A stretch of 64,000 bases of DNA from Bartonella senegalensis OS02 (GTDB taxonomy: Bacteria > Pseudomonadota > Alphaproteobacteria > Rhizobiales > Rhizobiaceae): assembly GCF_000312545.1 (NCBI RefSeq), contig NZ_HE997540.1:4861-68860 (forward strand), written 5' to 3'. Position 1 is the stretch's first letter; every line of letters begins with the position of its first letter. Made by a program: the position numbers and the translations under genes. Below, one piece after another: positions 20,830 through 30,659 of this stretch. The notes beneath the pieces are model-generated. The model had not been told where the DNA came from, ran no database searches, and saw nothing but the letters and a program-made list of their open reading frames with translations.

Positions 20830-22125
20830 ATGTCTGAGAATAAAGCACACATTACTGTGAATGATAAAAAAATAGAACTCTGCGTGCGTAAAGGTACACT
20901 TGGTCCTGACGTTATTGAAATTGCTTCTCTCTACAAAGAAACAGATACTTTCACCTATGATCCTGGCTTTACCTCAACCGCTTCTTGTGAATCAAAAATT
21001 ACTTATATTGATGGCAATGAGGGAATTTTGCTTTATCGTGGTTACCCTATCGACCAATTGGCTGAAAAAGGGGACTTTCTCGAAAGCTGCTACCTTTTAC
21101 TTTACGGTGAGCTGCCAACAAAACAAGAAAAAATTGATTTTGACCGCTGTATTATGCAGCACACGATGCTACATGAACAGTTTGTAAGATTTTTTCATGG
21201 TTTCCGTCGCGACTCTCATCCTATGGCAGTCATCATTGCATGTCTTGGAGCTATGTCTGCATTCTATCACGACTCTATTGATATTACAGACCCTCAACAG
21301 AGAATGATCGCTTCTATTCGTCTGATTTCAAAGGTTCCAACTCTTGCCGCTATGGCCTACAAATATAGTATCGGGCAAGCATTCGTTTATCCACGTAATG
21401 ATCTTAGTTACGCTGCAAATTTCCTCCGTATGTGTTTTTCTGTTCCTTGTGAAGAATATAAAATTAATCCGGTGCTTACTCGAGCTATGGACCGAATCTT
21501 TACTCTTCATGCAGATCACGAACAAAATGCTTCTACATCTACTGTACGTCTTGCAGGATCATCGGGTGCTAATCCATTTGCATGTATTGCAGCAGGTGTT
21601 GCATGTCTTTGGGGACCAGCGCATGGTGGAGCCAATGAAGCATGCCTCAAAATGTTACAAGAAATAGGTTCTGTTGAAAGAATTCCTGAATTCATTGCAC
21701 GTGCAAAAGATAAAAATGATTCTTTCCGCCTTATGGGTTTTGGTCACCGAGTCTATAAAAATTATGATCCACGTGCAAAAATCATGCAACAAACCTGCCA
21801 TGAGGTTTTAAAAGAACTGAACATTCAAGATGATCCACTTCTTGATATTGCTATCGCACTTGAAAATATTGCTCTGAATGATGAATATTTTATTGAGAAA
21901 AAACTTTACCCTAATGTCGATTTCTATTCTGGCATTACATTAAAAGCTCTAGGCTTTCCAACCGAAATGTTTACTGTTCTTTTTGCACTAGCACGCAGTG
22001 TCGGCTGGGTTGCACAATGGAAAGAAATGATTGAGGATCCTGCACAAAAAATTAGTAGACCACGCCAACTCTACACAGGCTATACTACACGTGAATATGT
22101 CCCTATAGACAAGCGTGTAAATTAA
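20830..22125 (+). CDS. gltA: Citrate synthase
   Basis: The enzyme condenses oxaloacetate with acetyl-CoA, the entry step of the TCA cycle. The 431-residue protein is the hexameric type II form. Catalytic residues are visible in HADHEQN, in [16 protein letters not shown], and as the aspartate of NVDFYSG. The N-terminal [10 protein letters not shown] and [11 protein letters not shown] stretches are typical. AAGGA lies nine bases before the ATG. The DNA around 21251 and around 21970 closely resembles the sites used for gltA typing in Bartonella, recalled from memory, which supports the genus assignment. A strong hairpin follows the stop codon. Confidence 0.98.
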   Translation: MSENKAHITVNDKKIELCVRKGTLGPDVIEIASLYKETDTFTYDPGFTSTASCESKITYIDGNEGILLYRGYPIDQLAEKGDFLESCYLLLYGELPTKQEKIDFDRCIMQHTMLHEQFVRFFHGFRRDSHPMAVIIACLGAMSAFYHDSIDITDPQQRMIASIRLISKVPTLAAMAYKYSIGQAFVYPRNDLSYAANFLRMCFSVPCEEYKINPVLTRAMDRIFTLHADHEQNASTSTVRLAGSSGANPFACIAAGVACLWGPAHGGANEACLKMLQEIGSVERIPEFIARAKDKNDSFRLMGFGHRVYKNYDPRAKIMQQTCHEVLKELNIQDDPLLDIAIALENIALNDEYFIEKKLYPNVDFYSGITLKALGFPTEMFTVLFALARSVGWVAQWKEMIEDPAQKISRPRQLYTGYTTREYVPIDKRVN

Positions 22126-22139
22126 AAAGAAGATAATTA

Positions 22140-22175
22140 CTCAATAAAGCTTCAGTTTCTTGAAGCTTTATTGAG
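22140..22175 (+). terminator. Hairpin after gltA, probable terminator
   Basis: A perfect 15-bp stem joins 22140-22154 (CTCAATAAAGCTTCA) and 22161-22175, with a 6-base loop, starting 14 bases after the gltA stop. No T run follows, so it may end transcription weakly or protect the mRNA 3' end. Confidence 0.7.
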
Positions 22176-22999
22176 AATCTTCAAGGGTCTAAGATCAAAA
22201 TATTTAAAAAACCTTGTTTCTGAAACTCTTTCCATAAGCTATAACATAACTACATAAAAATCATGATGAAAATTTTCTGATAAACTCTGTTTAGTGAAAC
22301 AATAGAATGAAAGACATTTTTTCTAGATAAGTAACGTATTTGCAAAATAAAAAAACTTTTATTGGTAATTCCATTCAATGAGATACGTATTGCTCCCCGC
22401 TTCATCTATAACTTAGAAGCCACTATCCACATATAAAAAACTCAGAGATGATAAGAATTTCACTCTCCCCCTAAAAAGGTATCGTAAAAAATCGTCCAAG
22501 TGTTATTTTATATTATTTAAAACGAAAAATAGTTTCTGTCCTTTCTCTACAAATTCAAAAAAGATCTCAAAACTATTATTGAAATTTTGCTATAAAAAGC
22601 CAACAGCTACAGCAATTATTGTTGTGTGCTTATCATAATCCTGTAAAAAAAATCTTTTTGGGATCATCTGTTAACGATATAATTCTTTTACGAGTAAAGA
22701 GTTTCTCTGTACAAGAAATAATTGATCTTTTTTATGTTCATCGTATATAGATATTAATAAAGTTATTTTACTTAAATTGCATTTTTTTCAAAACTAAATT
22801 CTCACCTTTTGTGAATAAAATATTTCTTTCTTTTGTATCTTATCTTGAATAAAAATAGATAATTTTTTTAATAATGATACCCTTAAAACGATAATGAAAT
22901 GAATCCCTATAAATTTTCGGATTGCTCTCAGAAGAACTTACAGATTATAAAATACATTGATAATCTAATATTCTCTCGCTTATCCGACAGGAGAACATA
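22176..22999. other. Long AT-rich spacer before the amino-acid ABC transporter
   Basis: These 824 bases hold no open frame with recognisable content. A short stretch around 22673-22750 reads as a plausible peptide but stops after about 24 codons and matches no family I know. The promoter of the transporter operon should lie in the last 200 bases. Confidence 0.5.
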
Positions 23000-23752
23000 A
23001 TGAAACTATTAGCTGTAGTCCTCATAACAAGTGCAACACTGTTCGCCCAATTGGCCAATGCTAAAACGCTGAAAATTGCAAGTGATGCTTCCTATCCCCC
23101 ATTTAGTTATGTCAACTCAAATAACGAACTTCAGGGTTTTGACATTGATATATCTTATGCACTGTGTAAAAAGATGAATGTCGAGTGTACCATCGTCACC
23201 CAAGACTTTGAAGGAATGATCCCCGGCCTTCTTGCAAAAAAATATGATGCTATTATTTCTTCCCTCGCTCCTACAGAAGAGCGCCTACAGAAAATTGACT
23301 TCACTGATGCATACTACAGCACAGAATTAGTTGTAATTGTTCACAAAGATTCAGGCATTAAAGAAATCTCTGCAGAAGCTTTTAAAGGTAAAAATCTTGG
23401 TGTGCAATCAAATACAACACAAGCTGCGTACGCAGAAGATCATTATGCCTCTGAAGGTGCAAATATCAAACTTTATCCTACAGCAATAGAAGTTAAGCGT
23501 GACCTTTTAAGTCGTCGGCTTGATGTCGTCATCACTGATAAACTGGCAGCAGTAAACTGGCTCGAAAATGAAGAAAAAGATTGCTGCCAACTTCTTGGAA
23601 ATCTGGAAAAAACAAAACTTCCTATTGCAATTGCTATACGCAAAAATAATAACGATCTTAAAAATAAATTCAATGAAGCAATAAAAGGAATCCGTGAGGA
23701 TGGGACCTATGATAAAATTATGAAAAAATATTTTACATTCGATATTTATTAA
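23000..23752 (+). CDS. Periplasmic amino-acid-binding protein of an ABC transporter
   Basis: This 250-residue solute-binding protein captures an amino acid in the periplasm and delivers it to the permeases encoded next door. It has a signal peptide with cleavage near ANA-K (about residue 22) and then the family 3 start LKIASDASYPPFSYVNSNNELQGFDID, here the ligand-contact region. The segment SSLAPTEERLQKIDFTDAYY and the C-terminal IREDGTYDKIMKKYF are typical of lysine/arginine/ornithine or histidine binders. The pattern points to a basic or polar amino acid, but the exact ligand is inferred. GGAG lies seven bases before the ATG. It is the first gene of a four-gene operon. Confidence 0.92.
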   Translation: MKLLAVVLITSATLFAQLANAKTLKIASDASYPPFSYVNSNNELQGFDIDISYALCKKMNVECTIVTQDFEGMIPGLLAKKYDAIISSLAPTEERLQKIDFTDAYYSTELVVIVHKDSGIKEISAEAFKGKNLGVQSNTTQAAYAEDHYASEGANIKLYPTAIEVKRDLLSRRLDVVITDKLAAVNWLENEEKDCCQLLGNLEKTKLPIAIAIRKNNNDLKNKFNEAIKGIREDGTYDKIMKKYFTFDIY

Positions 23753-23828
23753 AAATATCACTATAAACTAAATTTGAACAAATTATTTATTTGTAAGAAA
23801 ATTTATCTTATTTGTGAGGAGCACAAGA

Positions 23829-24551
23829 ATGGCTGAAAACTTAGCATTGCTATCATTTAGCAATGGAGGGTGGGGTGTGGTTATACTTTCGAGTGCAGGG
23901 ATGACATTATCATTGGCTTTCTGCTGTGGTCTCTTAGGACTTCCTCTAGGACTGCTAGGTGCACTGATGATACGATCCAATATCAAGATAGCTAAAGCTG
24001 TAGCTACCCTTTTTTCATCAGTATTTCGTGGATTACCAGAGCTTTTAACCCTGTTTTTAGTCTATTATGGTTTACAGAGTGTTATTCAAACTACTCTTGA
24101 TTATTTTAATATTGAAATAATATTTAGTATCAATGCTTTTATTGCTGGTGTTCTTGCACTTAGTATGGTTCTTGCTGCTTTTTCTTGTGAAGTTTGGCTC
24201 GGAGCATTCAACATTTTTGACAAAGGTCAATATGAAGCTGCTAAAGCTCTGGGGCTTTCACGCTCAACTACGTTTTTTCGTGTTGTCTTTCCTCAACTTA
24301 TTCGGAATGCCTTGCCAGGACTTTCCAATAATTGGCTCACTTTACTTAAAGATACATCACTCGTTTCAACCATTTCACTTGTTGACCTTATGCAACAAAC
24401 AAATTTAGCAGTCGCTGCCACTAATAAACCTATGCTATTTTACCTTGTGGCATGTTTACTTTATTTATTATTTTCAGCATTTTTTTCCGCAATCCTATAT
24501 TATCTAGAAGCACGCACTCAACCAGGATGTCAAAGGGTTTTAGTACCATGA
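23829..24551 (+). CDS. Amino-acid ABC transporter permease (HisQ-like)
   Basis: This 240-residue inner-membrane subunit forms one half of the translocation channel. It has about five membrane segments and the EAA loop GQYEAAKALGLSRSTTFFRVVFPQ that docks to the ATPase. I chose the ATG at 23829 (MAENLALLSF) because GAGGAG lies seven bases upstream; an in-frame GTG at 23814 overlaps that ribosome-binding site and is unlikely. Its stop overlaps the start of the next permease by four bases (ATGA), indicating translational coupling. Confidence 0.92.
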   Translation: MAENLALLSFSNGGWGVVILSSAGMTLSLAFCCGLLGLPLGLLGALMIRSNIKIAKAVATLFSSVFRGLPELLTLFLVYYGLQSVIQTTLDYFNIEIIFSINAFIAGVLALSMVLAAFSCEVWLGAFNIFDKGQYEAAKALGLSRSTTFFRVVFPQLIRNALPGLSNNWLTLLKDTSLVSTISLVDLMQQTNLAVAATNKPMLFYLVACLLYLLFSAFFSAILYYLEARTQPGCQRVLVP

Positions 24552-25255
24552 TTCCTGAGTGGCTCCATTTCCTTTTCAATCCTACTCTCTTGAACCGTTA
24601 TGGATTGAAATTTATTGATGGATTTCTTGTTACTTTTGAGCTGGTTTTTATTGCTTGCTCTCTTGGTTTTTTTCTCGGTATGCTCATTACATTTGTGCGC
24701 TTATCAAATAATAGGCTTTTGCGGTATTTTGCACATGCTTATGTTTATTTTTTCCGTGGATCTCCCTTATTGGCTCAACTTTTTCTTTTTTATTACGGAC
24801 TTGGTTCAATGAGCAACTTTTGGCAACAGGTTGGTTTATGGTGGTTTTTCCAGAACGCATGGTATTGTTGTATTTTCATTTTTGCACTCAATTCTGCTGC
24901 TTATCAGTCCGAAATTTTTAAAGGGAGCTTTTTATCCGTAAAAACTGGACAAATTGAAGCATCAAAAGCTCTAGGGTTGAAAAGCTCTACAACTTTTTTT
25001 AAAATTATTCTTCCACAAGCAATGATTGTAGCATTACGTCCCTTAGGAAATGAATTTATTTTAATGATTAAATCCAGTGCCATTGCCTCACTTATCACTA
25101 TTTATGATTTAATGGGGATTGCTAAACTCACTTATTCACGTACATTTGATTTTCAAGTTTATGTTTGGGCTGCTCTTATCTATCTTCTTACCGTTGCCCT
25201 TATTCACCGTTTTATAATCGCGATTGAACGCTACCTCACCCGACATTTACGATAA
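24548..25255 (+). CDS. Amino-acid ABC transporter permease (HisM-like)
   Basis: This 235-residue second permease pairs with the HisQ-like subunit. It has about five hydrophobic segments and its own EAA loop GQIEASKALGLKSSTTFFKIILPQ, followed by the usual PLGNEFILMIKSSAIASLI segment. The ATG at 24548 overlaps the previous stop by four bases; longer in-frame readings begin inside the upstream gene and are improbable, although ATG at 24530 is possible. The ATPase gene follows after 97 bases. Confidence 0.92.
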   Translation: MIPEWLHFLFNPTLLNRYGLKFIDGFLVTFELVFIACSLGFFLGMLITFVRLSNNRLLRYFAHAYVYFFRGSPLLAQLFLFYYGLGSMSNFWQQVGLWWFFQNAWYCCIFIFALNSAAYQSEIFKGSFLSVKTGQIEASKALGLKSSTTFFKIILPQAMIVALRPLGNEFILMIKSSAIASLITIYDLMGIAKLTYSRTFDFQVYVWAALIYLLTVALIHRFIIAIERYLTRHLR

Positions 25256-25352
25256 ACAAAACTGATCAGAAAAATTTTTACCAAAAGGAAAATTCTTACC
25301 AAACTAGAATATTAAATTAATCAATTTATTCATCAATGAAAGAATAAAAAAG

Positions 25353-26126
25353 ATGAATTTGAAAAATAATAAACCTATCTCTCCCTCTAAAAGCGCAGTA
25401 ATCTCTATTCGGAATTTAAATAAATGGTACGGAAACTTTCAGGTGCTTCATGATATTAACCTAGATGTTGAAACTGGACAACGTATCGTGATTTGTGGGC
25501 CCTCTGGATCAGGAAAATCAACTTTAATTCGTTGTATTAATCAATTAGAACAAGCACACAAAGGTTCAATTTGTATCCATAATATTGATATCCATACCGC
25601 TCCTATACATCAACAAAAAACGGTTCTGCGCAAAGTAGGAATGGTTTTTCAGCATTTTAATTTGTTTCCCCACATGACTGTTCTGCAAAATTGCATTTTA
25701 GCACCTATGACAGTCCAAGGGCTTTCCAAACAACAAGCAAAAGAGCGTGCAATGCATTATTTGACACAGGTTGGAATTGAAAAGCACTGTGAAAAATATC
25801 CTTTACAACTCTCTGGTGGACAACAACAACGTGTCGCAATTGCACGTGCACTTTGCATGAAACCTGAAGTGATGCTTTTTGATGAACCAACATCAGCTCT
25901 TGATCCAGAAAGTGTTGGAGAAGTTCTAGAAGTTATGGCTCAATTAGCAGATACAGGAATAACAATGATGTGTGTTACCCATGAAATGCGTTTCGCTCGA
26001 GAAGTTTCAGAAAGAATAGTTTTTCTAGAAAACGGAAAAATTATTGAAGATACAGCATCTGACGAGTTTTTTACCAATCCCAAAAGTCAACGTGCTCGTG
26101 ATTTTCTTGCTAAAATTAAACATTAA
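25353..26126 (+). CDS. Amino-acid ABC transporter ATP-binding protein
   Basis: This 257-residue ATPase powers the transporter from the cytoplasmic side. Walker A is GPSGSGKST (residues 49-57), the Q-loop lies in [16 protein letters not shown], the ABC signature is LSGGQQQR, Walker B is [14 protein letters not shown] and the H-loop histidine is in CVTHEMRFA. It belongs to the HisP/GlnQ family of polar amino-acid importers. It ends 31 bases from the convergent lpxB, with no obvious terminator between them. The four transporter genes together look complete and functional. Confidence 0.95.
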   Translation: MNLKNNKPISPSKSAVISIRNLNKWYGNFQVLHDINLDVETGQRIVICGPSGSGKSTLIRCINQLEQAHKGSICIHNIDIHTAPIHQQKTVLRKVGMVFQHFNLFPHMTVLQNCILAPMTVQGLSKQQAKERAMHYLTQVGIEKHCEKYPLQLSGGQQQRVAIARALCMKPEVMLFDEPTSALDPESVGEVLEVMAQLADTGITMMCVTHEMRFAREVSERIVFLENGKIIEDTASDEFFTNPKSQRARDFLAKIKH

Positions 26127-26157
26127 TCATCACCATTATTTTATTTAGTTGTTTTAT

Positions 26158-27363
26158 TTACGAAAATTTTAAAGGTCCACCTCTCTCTTTAAGGAGGGTG
26201 ACTATTGTTTGAGCAGCGATAACTCCAGATGGCATTTCAGTCTTCATTTTCTGTTCTACCATCTCAAAAGCATCGAGCTGTGCCTGTCGTAATAAAGGAT
26301 TATACAAAAGTTGTTCTATCTGCCTTGCTAACATGCCAGGACGTAGGAATTCATTAAAATATTCTGGCACAATAGGCTTATCAGAAATAATATTTGGAAG
26401 AACACCACTCCATAACATTATTTTGGGAAAAATGAATAGTTTAGAAAAACAGTCAAGTTTATAGCAAAGAACCATAGGAATTTTTGCTAATGCTAATTCA
26501 AGTGAAACCGTTCCAAGTGCCGCAAGTGCAACATCTGCCTTCGAAAAAGCATGCCATTTCGCATCTTCACCAATAACAATTTCTACTTTGCTTTTCCAGC
26601 TCTGGATAAAATTTTGAATTTCACCTACCAAATGGGGTAGGGTTGGTAAAATAATATGTAAATGAGGGATGCGTTGTACAAGAGTTTCTACTACTTCTTG
26701 AAAAATAGGCATTAAGGAGCGAATCTCTGAATTGCGTGACCCTGGTAAAATAACTAACGTAGGCGATAATGTTTGTTGAGCAAACAAATGTTTTTTTTCT
26801 GATTGACGTCTTTTTTCTAATTGAATAGTCAAGAGCGGAGGATAAGTTACAAGACGATGTCCAACGTAGGTAGTGGGTGGACCTCCCAAATCCTGCATAA
26901 TCTTTTCTTCAAAAGGAAAAACCGCCAAAACATGATCAACAAATTGACGCATAGCTTTAGCGCGCTCAGGCCGCCATGCCCAAACCGTTGGTGCAATATA
27001 TTTGACGATAGGAATAGAAGGCGCTAGAACACGCACTTTTTTTGCAACACGATGGGTAAAATCAGGGCTATCAATAATAATTAAACAATCGGGTTTTTCT
27101 TGTGCAATAAATTTGGATAAATTGCCAATCTTCATCAATAATGATGGAAGTTTCTTTAATACTGCGCCTAAACCGATTAAAGCAATATCTTGAGAATCAA
27201 AAAGGCTTTTTAAGCCTAATGCCTTTAAATGCCTCCCTCCAACACCAATCAAATCAATGTTGCATCCTGTCTGTTGTGACAAATAAGACATTAAATCTGC
27301 TGCAAGCAAATCACCAGATTCTTCGCCTGCAACAACAGCAATTTTTAAGAAACACTCATTCAT
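26158..27363 (-). CDS. lpxB: Lipid-A-disaccharide synthase
   Basis: The enzyme joins UDP-2,3-diacylglucosamine and 2,3-diacylglucosamine 1-phosphate into the lipid A disaccharide at the inner membrane. The 401-residue protein has the family start IAVVAGEESGDLLAADL, the IDSPDFTHRVAKKVR segment, YIAPTVWAWRPERAK and the LPGSRNSEI motif. I chose the ATG at 27363 (MNECFLKIAVV), which overlaps the end of lpxI by eight bases; an in-frame start at 27378 lies deeper in lpxI. It is the last gene of the lpx cluster on this strand. Confidence 0.96.
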   Translation of the reverse strand: MNECFLKIAVVAGEESGDLLAADLMSYLSQQTGCNIDLIGVGGRHLKALGLKSLFDSQDIALIGLGAVLKKLPSLLMKIGNLSKFIAQEKPDCLIIIDSPDFTHRVAKKVRVLAPSIPIVKYIAPTVWAWRPERAKAMRQFVDHVLAVFPFEEKIMQDLGGPPTTYVGHRLVTYPPLLTIQLEKRRQSEKKHLFAQQTLSPTLVILPGSRNSEIRSLMPIFQEVVETLVQRIPHLHIILPTLPHLVGEIQNFIQSWKSKVEIVIGEDAKWHAFSKADVALAALGTVSLELALAKIPMVLCYKLDCFSKLFIFPKIMLWSGVLPNIISDKPIVPEYFNEFLRPGMLARQIEQLLYNPLLRQAQLDAFEMVEQKMKTEMPSGVIAAQTIVTLLKERGGPLKFS

Positions 27364-28228
27364 GATTAAATTTTTCAAATGTTTCTATAAACAAAGAATA
27401 TTTGTTGGCTTTTTCTAAGGTTGTTTTCACTGACAATATCAAACTTCTATTTGCTTCCACGGCAATTCCAGCCAATCCACTCTTTGCAATATTCATTATT
27501 GTTGTAGGCCCAATTGAAGGCAAATCAACGCGATGATCTTGTTGTGGCTTTGCACATTTAACAAGAACACCACCTTTAGGGGGAATTTGTCCTCTCTCTC
27601 GCATTTCGCAAATCCGCCACAGCATATTATCAGTTCCCTCTGCTCCCTCAACCGCAATCACCCTTCCATTGATAGCCACTGCTGCTTGCCCTATATCTAA
27701 ACTTCCTAAAAGCTTTGCTGCTTCTGCTGCTAATAAAATATCTTTTTTTTCTTTTCGTGTAGCTCGCCGTAATGTTAAATCAAAATTTCTTGGAGCTAAA
27801 AGATTTGGAACTATCTCATGAGCACCAATAACACGAAAACCATGTGCTTCAATAACCCTTATAAAGGCTTTTAATAACACATCATCTCCTCTCCTCAAGG
27901 CTCCAATTAACTTAGGGAGAGCTAAAAATGTTGTCCAATCGAATTGCAATTGCGTAAGGAGCGGACGCCTTTTTACACCACCAGCCAAAACAATATTACA
28001 AACGTCAGCTGTCTTTAAGATTTTAACAAGCCGCGCTAATTCTACAATTGATAACTCGCAATGTTCATAGCGATAAAGCAAAGCATCTGCTTCATCACGC
28101 AAAAGAACAAGAAAAGGATTCTGTCCACCTTTTTCAAGTTCTTGAGCAATCGTGATAGGTAGAATACCATTTCCTGCTATAATAGCAGTGCGGCCGGAAG
28201 GAAAACTTCTCGCACCAAAGACAGGCAT
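27356..28228 (-). CDS. lpxI: UDP-2,3-diacylglucosamine pyrophosphatase LpxI
   Basis: The enzyme hydrolyses UDP-2,3-diacylglucosamine to 2,3-diacylglucosamine 1-phosphate, the step before LpxB, and replaces LpxH in many alphaproteobacteria. The 290-residue protein shows the family segments AIIAGNGILPITIA at the N-terminus, NIVLAGGVKRRP, GSLDIGQAAVAINGRVIAVEGAEGTDNML split over two strands, and KCAKPQQDHRVDLPSIGPTT. It sits between lpxA (2-base gap) and lpxB (8-base overlap), so tight co-expression is expected. Confidence 0.95.
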   Translation of the reverse strand: MPVFGARSFPSGRTAIIAGNGILPITIAQELEKGGQNPFLVLLRDEADALLYRYEHCELSIVELARLVKILKTADVCNIVLAGGVKRRPLLTQLQFDWTTFLALPKLIGALRRGDDVLLKAFIRVIEAHGFRVIGAHEIVPNLLAPRNFDLTLRRATRKEKKDILLAAEAAKLLGSLDIGQAAVAINGRVIAVEGAEGTDNMLWRICEMRERGQIPPKGGVLVKCAKPQQDHRVDLPSIGPTTIMNIAKSGLAGIAVEANRSLILSVKTTLEKANKYSLFIETFEKFNHE

Positions 28229-28230
28229 TT

Positions 28231-29055
28231 TTAATCCTTATTTTCTTTTATTCTATCACCTTCAAATTTTGGCGTACAATAAAAACGTTTCCCTTCTTCT
28301 TTAATAAAATTAACAACATCAATAACAGACTGAGAAGTAGGATAGGAAGAAGCAACATCGCTGACACGCTCTTTAAACGGCTTGCTATGATCAAAAAGCA
28401 TAGCAACTGCATGGCGTAATGCATGAATATCTTTACGCTCAAGACCTGCACGCTTCATACCAATAATATTTAATCCTGCCAGTTTTGCCTGCACACCAAC
28501 AGCTGTTCCATAGGGAATTAAATCGCCAACCAGTGCCGACACCCCACCAATAAATGCATGATGCCCAACACGAACAAATTGGTGAACAGCAGCACCACCA
28601 CCAATAATAACATAATCACCAACAGTAACATGACCAGCGATCATCACATTATTTGCAAATGTGACATGATTGCCTACAGAGCAATCGTGGGCGATATGTG
28701 CATAACAAAAAAATTGGCAATGATCACCCACGGTCGTCATTCCCACACTCGAATCGGAGCCTCTATGCATTGTTACGCCTTCACGAATCGTACAATTTTT
28801 ACCAATAGAAAGAGTTGTACAACCTCCCTTATGTTTATTATTTTGCGGTTCTGCTCCCAAAACTGCATGTGAAAATACTTTACTATCGGCTCCTAACGTT
28901 GTTTTTCCCATTATCACAACATGACTCATCAAACTGCATCCATCACCAATAACAGCCTGTGAACTAATATGACAAAACGGCCCAACGCATACATTCTCAC
29001 CAAGCTGCGCTCCCTTCTCTACAAGAGCAGTTGGATGGATTTTCGTACCGGACAT
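28231..29055 (-). CDS. lpxA: UDP-N-acetylglucosamine O-acyltransferase
   Basis: This first committed enzyme of lipid A synthesis transfers a 3-hydroxyacyl chain from acyl carrier protein to UDP-GlcNAc. The 274-residue protein has hexapeptide repeats of the left-handed beta-helix over its first two thirds, including HPTALVEKGAQLGENV, the catalytic histidine region MHRGSDSSVG...HIAHDCSVGNH, and IGGGAAVHQFVRVGHHAFIGG. The C-terminal helical part is present. It lies 23 bases downstream of fabZ. Confidence 0.96.
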   Translation of the reverse strand: MSGTKIHPTALVEKGAQLGENVCVGPFCHISSQAVIGDGCSLMSHVVIMGKTTLGADSKVFSHAVLGAEPQNNKHKGGCTTLSIGKNCTIREGVTMHRGSDSSVGMTTVGDHCQFFCYAHIAHDCSVGNHVTFANNVMIAGHVTVGDYVIIGGGAAVHQFVRVGHHAFIGGVSALVGDLIPYGTAVGVQAKLAGLNIIGMKRAGLERKDIHALRHAVAMLFDHSKPFKERVSDVASSYPTSQSVIDVVNFIKEEGKRFYCTPKFEGDRIKENKD

Positions 29056-29078
29056 TTTTAAATCCCCACCAATATCGT

Positions 29079-29546
29079 TTACTCTTTCTCGAGAATCATT
29101 GCAGCAATTTCGGCTTCGGCAACACGAACTCCCTCTACCACTGCAACACAGGAAAAACGCCGCATGCCAGATCGCTTTTTTAAAAGCTGGACATGAATCT
29201 TTAGCTGATCACCAGGCACAACTGGCTTACGAAACTTCGCATTATCAACAGTCATAAGATAAACCAAATTTGTTTGCTTATTCCCTAATCTTAAAAGCGA
29301 AATTGCTCCTGCTGTTTGTGCCATAGCTTCTAAAATCAACACACCAGGCATAACTGGTTTTGCAGGAAAATGTCCCACAAAATGCGGCTCGTTAATGGTT
29401 ATATTTTTAATACCAATAGCCTCTTGTTCGCCGTCAATTTCAACAATCCGATCAATCAATAAAAACGGATAACGATGCGGTAATATTGAGAGCAATTTTT
29501 CAATATCTACCGTCTCTAAACTTTTAATTCCTTCGGTGGTGACCAT
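29079..29546 (-). CDS. fabZ: 3-hydroxyacyl-ACP dehydratase
   Basis: The enzyme dehydrates 3-hydroxyacyl-ACP in fatty-acid elongation, competing with LpxA and LpxD for the same substrate pool. The 155-residue hot-dog fold protein has the catalytic histidine in [23 protein letters not shown] (split by the helix) and the [18 protein letters not shown]-terminus. Its place between lpxD and lpxA is the normal one. It starts one base after the lpxD stop. Confidence 0.96.
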   Translation of the reverse strand: MVTTEGIKSLETVDIEKLLSILPHRYPFLLIDRIVEIDGEQEAIGIKNITINEPHFVGHFPAKPVMPGVLILEAMAQTAGAISLLRLGNKQTNLVYLMTVDNAKFRKPVVPGDQLKIHVQLLKKRSGMRRFSCVAVVEGVRVAEAEIAAMILEKE

Positions 29547-29547
29547 A

Positions 29548-30594
29548 TTAGCGTTTCTCCTTTTTCACTTTGCCAATATTACGCAAAGCAGCGACTTCAC
29601 GGAACCATTGTTTAAATGGTCGCGCAGGACTACCTCCCCATTTTTCACCATCCGGAATGTCATTCATAACACCACTCCCAGCAGCAATCTGAACATATTT
29701 ACCTATGACGATATGGTCTGCCACCCCAACACTGCCGCCAAGTTGAGACATATCACCTATGGATGTACTTCCAGCAATTCCACATTGAGCGGCAATAAGA
29801 CAATAACGACCAATCTTTACATTGTGAGCGATCTGTACTAAATTATCGATTTTGCTTCCCTCACCAATAATGGTATCCTCAAATGTTCCACGATCAATTG
29901 TTGTATTGGCACCAATTTCTACACCATTCTCAATGATAACACGACCAAGCTGCGGAACTTTTTCAATTCCAGAAGCACCACCGACATAACCAAAACCATC
30001 TTGCCCAATGCAGGCACCAGGGTAAAGATGAACTTTATCACCTATCAAAGAATACTGAACCGTTACCTTGGGAGCAATATAGCAATCACGCCCAATACGG
30101 CAGTTTTCACCAATGACAGCAGTCGATGCAATAACAGATCCTGAACCAATCTCAACATTTCTCCCAATAACAGCTCCTGCTTCAATACATACATCCTGTG
30201 CAAGCTTAGCACTTGGATGAATATGCGCGTGCGGAGAGATCTCTCTCTGTCCAAACCAAGGCATTGGCTTAACAGAATCAGGAAATAAGATGCGACCAAT
30301 CTGAGCAAAATCACGCTGAGGCGTCGATGTCACCAAAATTGCCATAGATTCCGGAACTTTAAAAACGATTTCATTCGTACAAAAAACAGCAACAGCAGAA
30401 CTTCCCACCAAAGCATCAGAAAACTTCCTATGCTCCACAAACACAAGAGAACCTTTTCCAGCACTTTCAAGCGAAGAAAGAGTATTTATAACTGTATTAG
30501 AAAACTCTGGATTAAGAAGTTTTGCACCTGTTAACTCCGCAATATTGGCAACTGTCAATCGCCGGGACGGCGTAAAAAAAAATGTATCCGCCAT
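29548..30594 (-). CDS. lpxD: UDP-3-O-acylglucosamine N-acyltransferase
   Basis: The enzyme adds the second, N-linked 3-hydroxyacyl chain to the lipid A precursor. The 348-residue protein has the N-terminal uridine-binding domain ([14 protein letters not shown], then the [14 protein letters not shown] segment) and a long left-handed beta-helix of hexapeptide repeats, with the catalytic histidine in [19 protein letters not shown]. The C-terminus carries [16 protein letters not shown] start at the second of two adjacent ATGs (30594); 30597 is equally possible. bamA lies 65 bases upstream. Confidence 0.95.
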   Translation of the reverse strand: MADTFFFTPSRRLTVANIAELTGAKLLNPEFSNTVINTLSSLESAGKGSLVFVEHRKFSDALVGSSAVAVFCTNEIVFKVPESMAILVTSTPQRDFAQIGRILFPDSVKPMPWFGQREISPHAHIHPSAKLAQDVCIEAGAVIGRNVEIGSGSVIASTAVIGENCRIGRDCYIAPKVTVQYSLIGDKVHLYPGACIGQDGFGYVGGASGIEKVPQLGRVIIENGVEIGANTTIDRGTFEDTIIGEGSKIDNLVQIAHNVKIGRYCLIAAQCGIAGSTSIGDMSQLGGSVGVADHIVIGKYVQIAAGSGVMNDIPDGEKWGGSPARPFKQWFREVAALRNIGKVKKEKR

Positions 30595-30659
30595 CAAAAC
30601 ACTTTCTCTCCCAGCTTACCCCATTCTCTTTAAATTGTTCCCTCTAAAGGAAATTTAAA

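Noticed and set aside
22673-22750. Short peptide-like reading in the spacer before the ABC transporter
   Set aside because: Ends after about 24 codons, with no homologous pattern or second segment nearby.
28558-28872. 104-codon open frame opposite lpxA
   Set aside because: Antisense shadow of the hexapeptide repeats; composition is explained by lpxA codon use.
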